Source of the DNA: JBBPZA01 sp038330095
GTDB lineage: Bacteria; Actinomycetota; Thermoleophilia; Solirubrobacterales; Solirubrobacteraceae
Direction: 5' to 3'
NCBI GenBank assembly: GCA_038330095.1
Contig: JBBQNQ010000135.1
Span: 1 to 5,906 of the forward strand
Length of the DNA: 5,906 bases
Shown: positions 1 through 5,446 of the stretch, one piece after another
How the letters are laid out: each line of letters opens with the position of its first letter
Numbering within the stretch: position 1 is the stretch's first letter
Made by a program: the position numbers and the translations under genes
Notes under the pieces: model-generated
What the model saw: only the letters and a program-made list of their open reading frames with translations
What the model was told of the DNA's origin: nothing
Database searches by the model: none

Positions 1-15
1 CGCGGAGGCCCCTAG

Positions 16-879
16 CTAGGCCGCGCGGTTCGGCGTCGAGACGATCGACGGCGAGAGGTCCAGCGCCATCACGCCGCGCACCGCGGAAGCCGGCCGCCCC
101 GGCCGTGCGGGCTGCGCGAACGCGTGCAGCCGGGCCGCGACCTCACGGTAGACACGCGGGTTGACGGCCATGCCGCAGTGCGTGCTGGAGACGCCGACCG
201 CCTCGGCGAAGGGGTCGAGGCACGCCTTCCAGCGCACGATGCCGTCCGAGCGCGAGTAGATCGAGGTGAAGCCGACTCCGGCGGGGAAGGGCGCGGCGAG
301 GTCGCGCCAGAAGGGCTCACAGCAGCCGTCGGTCGCGTCGGGCCGCGCCCCCATGCCCGGCGCGCCGATCCGGCAGCGGTTGGTGATCACCGGGCGGCCG
401 CGGTCTCCGAGGCGCGCGAGGGCGTCGATCTGGCGCTGAAGCACCGGGTGCAGCTCCTCGAGCGTCGCCAGATGCGGGGTTCCCAGCGTCACCACGCCGG
501 CGACCAGGTCCGGGCGGCGCACGGCGAGCACGCGGCCGAACATGCCGCCGCGGCTGTGGCCGACGATCATCGCGCGGCGCCCCGAGTCGGTCACCGCCTG
601 CTCCAGCCGCTTCTCGATGCGACCGACCGCGGTCTGCGAGCACTCGACGTTGGCCCGGATGCCGGTGACCAGCGCTCGATGATCGAGCCGCTCGAGCCAG
701 CCCGCCATGAAACGCAGGGTCACGTCGCCGGCCAGGAACCCGGGAATCAATACGACGGGCCCGCCGTCGCCGCGCGGGACGCCCTCGCCGCGCCACGTCC
801 GCGAGCGCAGCAGGGCGCGCAGCTCGAGGGCGGCGCGGGCCTCGAGGTGCAGTGGGGGACGGGGGTGATGAACCTCCAT
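16..879 (-). CDS. Alpha/beta-hydrolase, lipase/esterase-like
   Basis: This 287-residue protein is a probable serine hydrolase acting on ester bonds; the substrate cannot be read from the sequence. An early strand followed by PGF (46-48) fits the oxyanion region. The nucleophile elbow GHSRGG is at 107-112 with Ser109, and a TLGTPH segment at 131-136 is typical of lipases and PGAP1-like hydrolases. Asp212 (in YSRSDGIV) and His234 (in STHCGM) are the best candidates for the rest of the triad. There is no N-terminal signal peptide or membrane segment, so it is probably cytosolic, yet it has six cysteines (80, 169, 186, 187, 220, 235), including an adjacent pair. The ATG at 879 is chosen because the hydrolase fold starts soon after it; no Shine-Dalgarno precedes it, and a -10-like hexamer lies 11 bases upstream. 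It is transcribed divergently from the aldolase. The fold assignment is firm, the specificity unknown. Confidence 0.88.
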   Translation of the reverse strand: MEVHHPRPPLHLEARAALELRALLRSRTWRGEGVPRGDGGPVVLIPGFLAGDVTLRFMAGWLERLDHRALVTGIRANVECSQTAVGRIEKRLEQAVTDSGRRAMIVGHSRGGMFGRVLAVRRPDLVAGVVTLGTPHLATLEELHPVLQRQIDALARLGDRGRPVITNRCRIGAPGMGARPDATDGCCEPFWRDLAAPFPAGVGFTSIYSRSDGIVRWKACLDPFAEAVGVSSTHCGMAVNPRVYREVAARLHAFAQPARPGRPASAVRGVMALDLSPSIVSTPNRAA

Positions 880-881
880 AT

Positions 882-898
882 GGTGTGCTCAGCATACC
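882..898. promoter_or_regulatory. 17 bp inverted repeat, candidate operator
   Basis: The sequence GGTGTGCTCAGCATACC has 7-base arms (882-888 and 892-898) around a 3-base centre. Six of the seven positions are complementary and the remaining one is a G/T mismatch. It begins three bases upstream of the hydrolase start codon and overlaps that gene's putative -10 hexamer, where a repressor would act. No regulator gene lies in the window, so the binding protein, if any, is unknown. An imperfect short dyad can occur by chance. Confidence 0.35.
891..896 (-). promoter_or_regulatory. Putative -10 box for the hydrolase gene
   Basis: On the minus strand this reads TATGCT, which fits the actinobacterial TANNNT pattern, and lies 11 bases upstream of the ATG at 879. 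Transcription starting about 7 bases downstream would leave a leader of only about 4 bases, consistent with the lack of a Shine-Dalgarno. No convincing -35 element is seen. Confidence 0.35.
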
Positions 899-946
899 TT
901 GAACCCCGGCGCCTGGGGCCCCGTGGGCGCGCCGCAGTCTCCCTGT

Positions 947-952
947 TAGCCT
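947..952 (+). promoter_or_regulatory. Putative -10 box for the aldolase gene, leaderless start
   Basis: The hexamer TAGCCT matches TANNNT and is separated by 7 bases from the GTG at 960, the spacing expected if transcription begins at the start codon itself. No Shine-Dalgarno is present, which agrees with a leaderless message. The motif is short and there is no -35 support. Confidence 0.35.
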
Positions 953-959
953 CGCGGCC

Positions 960-1601
960 GTGCCAGGGTCGCCGCACGCGGTGCAGCGCGAGCGCGTCGC
1001 CACGGCCGCGCGGCGCCTGGCGGCCGAGGGCCTGGTCCTGGGAAGCGCGGGAAACGTCAGCCTCCGAGACGGGGACGCCGTGCTGGTGACGCCGGCCGGC
1101 GCCGCGCTGGCCGAGCTGGAGGCGGTGGACGTCGCGCTCGTGAGTCTCGACGGAGAGCCCGCCCCCGGGTCGACGGCGCCGACCTCAGAGCTCGCGCTGC
1201 ACCTGGGCGCGATGAAGCGCCACGGTGCCGGGGCGGTCGTGCACACCCATTCGCCGATGGCGACCGCGGTCGGCTGCGTCGAAGCGCAGCTGCCCGTCGT
1301 TCACTACAACATGCTCCTGCTCGGCGGCGAGATCCGCGTCGCGCCCTACCACACCTTCGGCACCCCGCAGCTCGCGGCGGCTGTCCTCGACGCGCTCGAG
1401 GATCGCCGGGCGGCGCTGATGGGCAGCCACGGTGTGGTGGTGCAGGCGGACGGGGTGGAGGAGGCCGTGGATCTGGCGCTGCTGCTCGAGTGGTGCTGCG
1501 AGGTCTACGTGCACGCCAAGGCGCTGGGCGAGCCCCGGGTGCTCGACGAAGCGCAGCAACGCGCCGCGCGCGCCGCGCTGTTGGGTCAGGTCGCGACCTA
1601 G
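960..1601 (+). CDS. Class II aldolase/adducin family protein
   Basis: This 213-residue protein is a zinc-dependent aldolase of the L-fuculose-1-phosphate aldolase/adducin family, which cleaves sugar phosphates or related hydroxy-carbonyl compounds in the cytoplasm. The family's usual length is about 210-220 residues, so it looks complete. The phosphate-binding loop GSAGNVS is at 28-34, followed by TPAG at 44-47. TSE at 75-77 supplies the probable catalytic Glu77, aligned with Glu73 of E. coli FucA. The zinc ligands are His95 and His97 in HTHS and His157 in GSHG. The GTG at 960 is preferred because a TANNNT hexamer sits 7 bases upstream; a second GTG at 981 is possible and would remove seven unconserved residues. 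The 3' end overlaps the convergent amine oxidase stop. The exact substrate is unknown: no sugar kinase or isomerase is adjacent, so a fucose pathway is not supported. Confidence 0.9.
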   Translation: MPGSPHAVQRERVATAARRLAAEGLVLGSAGNVSLRDGDAVLVTPAGAALAELEAVDVALVSLDGEPAPGSTAPTSELALHLGAMKRHGAGAVVHTHSPMATAVGCVEAQLPVVHYNMLLLGGEIRVAPYHTFGTPQLAAAVLDALEDRRAALMGSHGVVVQADGVEEAVDLALLLEWCCEVYVHAKALGEPRVLDEAQQRAARAALLGQVAT

Positions 1602-3058
1602 GCCTTCAGCACCTCCCGGGCGGCGCGCTCGCCCGAGCGCACGGCGCCGTCCATGTAGCCATTCCAGTACGTCGACGTCTCGGTTCCCGCCCAGTGGATG
1701 CGCCCGACGGGCCGGCGAATCGCCGGGCCGTAGTCGAGCAGCACCCCCGGCGCCATGAAGGCGACCGGGCACCCTCGCGTCCACTCCTCCTTGGACCAGT
1801 CCTTCTCGACGTAGTCGCGCGGCGTGCGTGCCTTGTCGCCGAAGTACTCGGCGAACTGGCGCAGGATGCGCTTGCGGCGCTCGGCCGGTGAGAGCTGGCC
1901 GAAGGCACGCGCATCTGAGCCGCCGACGAAGCCGAACAGGATCCCCGGCCGGCCGTCGGGCGGACTGTTGTCGAACGTGGTGCGTGCCGGGCCTATGTCG
2001 CTTACCGCCTGCCCGGAGAGGCCCTTGTCGCGCCAGAAGGGGCGGTCGTAGACCGCCTCGCACTTGATCAGCGAGCCCTGGGGCATGCGCTGCACGAGCT
2101 GCGCGCGTAGTGCCGGCAGCGCCGGGCGGTACTCGATCTGTGCGGTGAGCGACGGCGGGATGGCGACGATCGCGTGCTGCGCGATCACCGAGATCCCGTC
2201 GCTGTCGATCTGCACCTCCCCGTTGCGCTGGATGATGCGGCGCACCGGAGCCTCGAGCCGGACCCTCGAGCCCAGCGCGCGGGCGACGCGCTGGGCGATC
2301 ACCTGCGAGCCCCCGCGCAGGCGGCGCTCCTGCGCTCCTCCGCCCGTGCTGATCAGGCCCACGAGCCCGCTCGGCGCCTTCTCGCTGCGAGCAGCGGCGA
2401 TGTAGAACAGCACGAAGAGCAGCGACAGGTCGCGCGGCTCGGCGCCGAAGAGCGAGGTGACAGCGGCCTGGAACGCCGCCTTGCCGGCCTTCGTCTTGGC
2501 CGTCGCCTGAATCCAGGTATCGAGGGTCTGCGAGTCCCATTCGACAGCGCGCGGGGCGCGCCAGGGCGCGTCGACGGGCACCTCGTCGGCCAGGGCCTGA
2601 AGGCCGAGCAGGCGGGGGATGTCCGCCGCGACGTCGGCCTGCGTCGGCAGGCCGGTGGCCGGATAAGTGCCGCGTACTCCGTCGAAGATCTGGACGTTGT
2701 CGCCCAGGTTGTAGGTGGGGAACGTCTTGACCCCGACCGCCTTGGCCAGCGCGAGGATACGATCCTGGGTCGGGCCGACGTACTCCCCGCCGAGCTCGGT
2801 GATCTCCTTGCCGCCGACGCTCGTGTTCAGCGTGCGCCCGCCGACGCGATCGCGCGCCTCGAGGACGATGACCGACCGCCCGGCCTTGCGCAGCGCGCGG
2901 GCCGCGGTGAGGCCGGCGAGCCCGGCGCCCACGACCGCCACGTCGACGCGGCGCACCCGGCTGCGCCCTGCTGCAGCGCCGGGGGCGACCCCGGCCGCCG
3001 TGCCCGCCGCTCCGACCGCCGCAGCCCCGATCAGCCGCCTGCGCGTGATCTCCGCCAT
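1598..3058 (-). CDS. Flavin monoamine oxidase, Tat-exported
   Basis: This 486-residue FAD enzyme probably oxidises an amine to the imine with release of hydrogen peroxide. The N-terminus has a twin-arginine signal (TRRRLIG, 5-11) followed by an Ala/Gly-rich hydrophobic stretch, indicating folded export by Tat. The Rossmann dinucleotide motif GAGLAGL is at 44-50, and Glu67 and the GGR at 73-75 complete FAD binding. Lys332 (SLIKCEAVY) matches Lys296 of human MAO-B. The C-terminal flavin motif HWAGTETS is at 455-462, followed by GYMDGAVRSGERAA. Cys430 aligns without gaps with the flavin-linking Cys397 of MAO-B, while the next residue is Pro instead of the aromatic-cage Tyr. The ATG at 3058 is chosen because an AGGAGGAGGA ribosome site lies 8 bases upstream and the Tat signal begins there; the frame stays open upstream to 3199 but that part is not protein-like. 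Substrate unknown. Confidence 0.93.
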   Translation of the reverse strand: MAEITRRRLIGAAAVGAAGTAAGVAPGAAAGRSRVRRVDVAVVGAGLAGLTAARALRKAGRSVIVLEARDRVGGRTLNTSVGGKEITELGGEYVGPTQDRILALAKAVGVKTFPTYNLGDNVQIFDGVRGTYPATGLPTQADVAADIPRLLGLQALADEVPVDAPWRAPRAVEWDSQTLDTWIQATAKTKAGKAAFQAAVTSLFGAEPRDLSLLFVLFYIAAARSEKAPSGLVGLISTGGGAQERRLRGGSQVIAQRVARALGSRVRLEAPVRRIIQRNGEVQIDSDGISVIAQHAIVAIPPSLTAQIEYRPALPALRAQLVQRMPQGSLIKCEAVYDRPFWRDKGLSGQAVSDIGPARTTFDNSPPDGRPGILFGFVGGSDARAFGQLSPAERRKRILRQFAEYFGDKARTPRDYVEKDWSKEEWTRGCPVAFMAPGVLLDYGPAIRRPVGRIHWAGTETSTYWNGYMDGAVRSGERAAREVLKA

Positions 3059-3066
3059 GCCTATGC

Positions 3067-3076
3067 TCCTCCTCCT
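3067..3076 (-). promoter_or_regulatory. Strong ribosome binding site of the amine oxidase
   Basis: Minus strand AGGAGGAGGA with 8 bases to the ATG at 3058. It fixes the start at the Tat signal and argues against the 47-residue in-frame extension. Confidence 0.8.
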
Positions 3077-3089
3077 CGCCGTTGCGACA

Positions 3090-3095
3090 AGGCTA
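3090..3095 (-). promoter_or_regulatory. Possible -10 box for the amine oxidase
   Basis: On the minus strand this reads TAGCCT, the same hexamer as the one proposed for the aldolase. It lies in the 68 bp gap (3059-3126) after the DUF3037 gene and would give a leader of roughly 25 bases containing the Shine-Dalgarno. No -35 box is recognisable, so readthrough from the upstream genes is an equally good explanation. A 5 bp GC hairpin at 3106-3121 lacks a T-run and is not called a terminator. Confidence 0.25.
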
Positions 3096-3126
3096 TTGCA
3101 GCCCGGCGGCAGGAGGGCCGCTCGGA

Positions 3127-3531
3127 TCAGGCCGTGGCCTCGGGCGTCAGCACGAGCGCGCGGAAAAGCCGCTCGAGCGCCGCTGCGGGGTCCTCGCACA
3201 CGCCGGTATGGACCTCACCGGGCTGAAGCACGGTGCTTGACGGCGCAACCAGGACTCCGAAGCGCTCGGAGGGGGGAAGGGAGGCGAGCGGGCCTGCCGA
3301 CGGATCGCCGGCGGCTATGCGCTCCAGGGCCACGAGGTGGGCGCGCAGCTCTGCGGGATCCGCGCCCGGCGCGAGCGCGGCCAGGCGCGCCTCGTCGAGG
3401 TGCGTGCGCGCGCCCAGGAACCCTCCCTGGGTGCGGGCGAAGAGGACGACTCCCGCGTTGAAGCGCTCACCGCGCTCCACGCGCGGGACGACGCGCACCA
3501 CCGCGTAGGAGAACGCGTCACGCCCGGGCAC
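3127..3531 (-). CDS. DUF3037 family protein
   Basis: This 134-residue soluble protein of unknown biochemical role resembles the DUF3037 family, whose members are small and are often found next to HipA-like kinases. The family-like N-terminal block runs from about residue 7 to 33 (FSYAVVRVVPRVERGERF, then NAGVVLF). A second block at 88-116 contains SERFGVLVAPSS and VHTGVCEDP. No catalytic motif, signal peptide or membrane segment is visible. The GTG at 3531 is chosen because AAGGAGG lies 6 bases upstream and because the conserved N-terminus starts within a few codons. The gene overlaps the 3' end of the kinase gene by 14 bases, which implies co-translation and a shared function, perhaps as partner or substrate of the kinase (inference). 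The same frame stays open upstream to 3951 but there it only shadows the kinase gene. Confidence 0.85.
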   Translation of the reverse strand: MPGRDAFSYAVVRVVPRVERGERFNAGVVLFARTQGGFLGARTHLDEARLAALAPGADPAELRAHLVALERIAAGDPSAGPLASLPPSERFGVLVAPSSTVLQPGEVHTGVCEDPAAALERLFRALVLTPEATA

Positions 3532-4285
3532 GCTCGGCCTCCTTCGCGAAGCTCCGTGGCGGCTGCAGGCGAGCCGCCAGCTCCTGCGCGTACGTGCTCG
3601 CGTCCACGCCCCAATCCTCGGGCACGAGGCCGGCGAGCCGCGCAAGCAGCTCATCCGACACCCGCGGCGCGAGCCGCTCGTCGGCCTCGAGCACCGACCC
3701 GGCGCGGCCGAGCAGGACGTGCTCGACGATCGGCCCGAACGGCTCGCGGGCGCGCGCGACCGCGCTCTCGCCGTGCTGGCGGTAGAGGGCCGCGCCGTGG
3801 TCGATGAGCCACACGCGCCCGTGCCACACCAGCAGGTTGGGGTTGCGCGGCGTTCGGTCGACGTTGGTGGTAAACGCGTCGAGCCACACGACGTCCGCCG
3901 CGAGCTCGGGCGATGGCTGTAGGCCCGCGCCGGGCGAGTAGGGGAGCGCACCCGGGAGGAAGTCGACTCCGAGGTTGACCCCGGCGCTTGCGTTCAGCAG
4001 GTCCTGGATCTCGGGATCGGGCTCGGCCCGGCCGATCGCCGCGTCGAGCCCGAGGGCCACCAGCTCGGGGACCGGAAGGCCGAGCGAGCGCGCAAGCTCG
4101 CCGACGATCACCTCGGCGACGAGCGCGCGCGGCCCCTGGCCCGCGCCGCGGAACTTCGCGACGTAGAGGCCGTCGTCGTCGCCCTCGACGAGCCCGGGCA
4201 ACGATCCGCCCTCGCGCAGCGGCGTGACGTAGCGGGTGGCGGCCACTGCGCGCAGGGACACGCGCGGATCTTGGCGCAACGTCAC
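3518..4285 (-). CDS. HipA-like protein kinase (short form, no HipB)
   Basis: This 255-residue protein is a Ser/Thr kinase of the HipA fold, shorter than canonical HipA toxins of about 440 residues and like the HipA-family kinases paired with DUF3037. A Gly-rich segment (REGGSLPG, 24-31) precedes the ATP-binding Lys44 in YVAKF. Glu58 or Glu63 fits the helix C glutamate. A family-typical EIQDLL is at 92-97. The catalytic loop TNVDR (140-144) carries Asp143, with Asn148 or Asn150 as metal ligand, and IDHG (161-164) with Asp162 replaces DFG. All kinase motifs are therefore present and the enzyme is probably active. The GTG at 4285 is chosen because it overlaps the transporter's TGA as GTGA; a weak AGG lies 5 bases upstream. 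No HipB-type helix-turn-helix gene is in the window. The target is unknown; glutamyl- and tryptophanyl-tRNA synthetases are known targets of related kinases. Confidence 0.88.
   Translation of the reverse strand: MTLRQDPRVSLRAVAATRYVTPLREGGSLPGLVEGDDDGLYVAKFRGAGQGPRALVAEVIVGELARSLGLPVPELVALGLDAAIGRAEPDPEIQDLLNASAGVNLGVDFLPGALPYSPGAGLQPSPELAADVVWLDAFTTNVDRTPRNPNLLVWHGRVWLIDHGAALYRQHGESAVARAREPFGPIVEHVLLGRAGSVLEADERLAPRVSDELLARLAGLVPEDWGVDASTYAQELAARLQPPRSFAKEAERARA
3538..3544 (-). promoter_or_regulatory. Ribosome binding site of the DUF3037 gene
   Basis: Minus strand AAGGAGG inside the last codons of the kinase gene (encoding part of AKEAE), 6 bases before the GTG at 3531. It decides the start of the overlapping gene. 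Confidence 0.75.
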
Positions 4286-5427
4286 GAGGACCTGACCACT
4301 CCCGCCGCCGCGGCGGTCACCAGCGCGAGCACGGCGGTGAGGGACAGCGCGAGCCGAAGGCTCGTCGCCTGGGCGAGCCAGCCGATGACGATCGGCCCGG
4401 TGACCGAGCCCGCGTAGCCGATGGTCGCCACGCGGCCGACGTTGCGTCCGGTCGCCTGCCGGCTCACCGCGCCGGCGGCGCTGAAGGCGATCGGGACGAT
4501 CGGGGCGAGGCCGGCGCCGAGCAGCGCAAAGCCCGCGATGGCCGCGCCCGGCCGATGCACGAGCAGCGCCAAGGCCAGGCCGCAGGCGGCCAGCAGGCTG
4601 GAGGCGCGCACGAGCAGGCCGGCCCCGAACCGCACGCGGAGGGGGTCGGTCGCGAAGCGGGCGGCGGCCATCGCCACCGAGAAGGCGGCGAACGCGGTGG
4701 CGGCGAGCGCCGGCCCGGCGTCGAGCTCGTCGGTGAGGTAGACCGCGCTCCAGTCCGAGGCCGACCCCTCGCCGAAGAACGAGCAGAAGGCGATCACGCC
4801 CAGCAGCACGAGCGCGAGAGTCCACGGGGCGGCTGCGCCGGCGGGCTGGTCGCGGCGGTCGCGCCGCGCCGGCGCCGGCAACAGGTTGCGCAGGAGAGGG
4901 AGCGATGCGGCGGCCAGCACCGCGCCCACCAACGCGAAGTGAGCCAGCGGATCGATGCCCGCACCCGCCGCCAGCGCCGCGGCTCCGGCCCCGAGGCCCA
5001 GGCCGATGCTCCAGAGGCCGTGCAGGCCGCCGAGCAGCGGGCGCCCGAGGCGCCGCTCGACCTCGATCCCCTGCGCATGGATGGCCACGTCGAGCAACCC
5101 GCTGAGGACGCCGAGGGCGAACAGGGCGAGTGCGAGGGTGGGCAGGCTGCGCGCCAGGGCGGGCAGGACGAGCACCGCGCACAGGATCGGGATCCCGGCG
5201 CGCAGCACCGGCCTGCTGCCGAACCGGTCCACCGGAGCGCCGGCCAGCCGCGTGCCCACCAGCAGGCCGACGGCCATTCCGACCAGCGCCGTGCCGAGCT
5301 CTCCATGGCTCAGGCCCGCGGCCGAGCGGATCGCCGGCAGCCGCGCTGCCCAGGTGCCCGACACCGCCGCGTGGATGAGAAAGGCCGCCGAGACCGCGAT
5401 GCGAGCGGTTTGGGGGGAGGGAGGCAT
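4282..5427 (-). CDS. MFS transporter, YbjJ-like
   Basis: This 381-residue inner-membrane protein has the length and hydrophobic pattern of a 12-helix major facilitator transporter. Helix 1 starts near residue 10. A motif-A-like loop GAPVDRFGSRPVLRAG is at 63-78. LLDVAIHAQGIEVERR (111-126) and FFGEGSASDWSAVYL (217-231) are blocks I associate with the YbjJ/fucose-permease-like branch. A charged Arg-rich cytoplasmic loop at 188-193 (RRDRRD) marks the junction of the two six-helix halves. The substrate cannot be assigned. The ATG at 5427 is preferred: it leaves 19 bases after the proS stop and 12 residues before helix 1. A TTG at 5463 inside proS is an alternative, with GAGG 6 bases before it. 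No strong Shine-Dalgarno precedes the ATG. The stop codon overlaps the kinase start by four bases, so the two are likely made together. Confidence 0.88.
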   Translation of the reverse strand: MPPSPQTARIAVSAAFLIHAAVSGTWAARLPAIRSAAGLSHGELGTALVGMAVGLLVGTRLAGAPVDRFGSRPVLRAGIPILCAVLVLPALARSLPTLALALFALGVLSGLLDVAIHAQGIEVERRLGRPLLGGLHGLWSIGLGLGAGAAALAAGAGIDPLAHFALVGAVLAAASLPLLRNLLPAPARRDRRDQPAGAAAPWTLALVLLGVIAFCSFFGEGSASDWSAVYLTDELDAGPALAATAFAAFSVAMAAARFATDPLRVRFGAGLLVRASSLLAACGLALALLVHRPGAAIAGFALLGAGLAPIVPIAFSAAGAVSRQATGRNVGRVATIGYAGSVTGPIVIGWLAQATSLRLALSLTAVLALVTAAAAGVVRSS

Positions 5428-5446
5428 CGACGCCGGACACGCGCCG

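Larger units (their letters stand above)
880..959. promoter_or_regulatory. Divergent promoter region between hydrolase and aldolase
   Basis: These 80 bases separate two genes read outward in opposite directions, so both promoters should lie here or just inside the coding ends. The hydrolase-proximal part (about 877-900) is AT-richer than its surroundings. The aldolase-proximal part is GC-rich with several G/C runs and no clear -35 box for either direction. Neither gene has a recognisable Shine-Dalgarno in front of its start. No other gene is supported here. Confidence 0.6.

Noticed and set aside
124..1089. Plus-strand open frame of 321 codons over the hydrolase gene
   Set aside because: Its translation is Arg/Ala/Gly-rich with no family signature and it lies antisense to a clear hydrolase; long antisense frames are expected at this GC content.
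960..1601. Naming the aldolase fucA
   Set aside because: The fold and metal ligands match, but no fucose or rhamnose pathway gene is nearby and the family covers several substrates.
1185..2540. Minus-strand open frame of 451 codons spanning aldolase and amine oxidase
   Set aside because: It is out of frame with the amine oxidase and antisense to the aldolase, and its residues are low-complexity Arg/Ala/Gly.
3106..3121. Hairpin GCGGC-6 bases-GCCGC after the DUF3037 gene as a terminator
   Set aside because: The stem has only five pairs and no T-run follows it on the minus strand; such short GC stems are common here.
3059..3199. 47-residue N-terminal extension of the amine oxidase
   Set aside because: The ATG at 3058 has a strong Shine-Dalgarno and begins a Tat signal; the extension overlaps the DUF3037 gene and is not protein-like.
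2174..3226. Plus-strand open frame of 350 codons over the amine oxidase
   Set aside because: Antisense shadow of a strongly supported gene with no recognisable domain.
4286..5440. Long N-terminal extension of the kinase giving a 640-residue fusion
   Set aside because: The upstream part is an Arg/Gly-rich out-of-frame reading of the MFS gene; homology to the kinase begins at about 4285.
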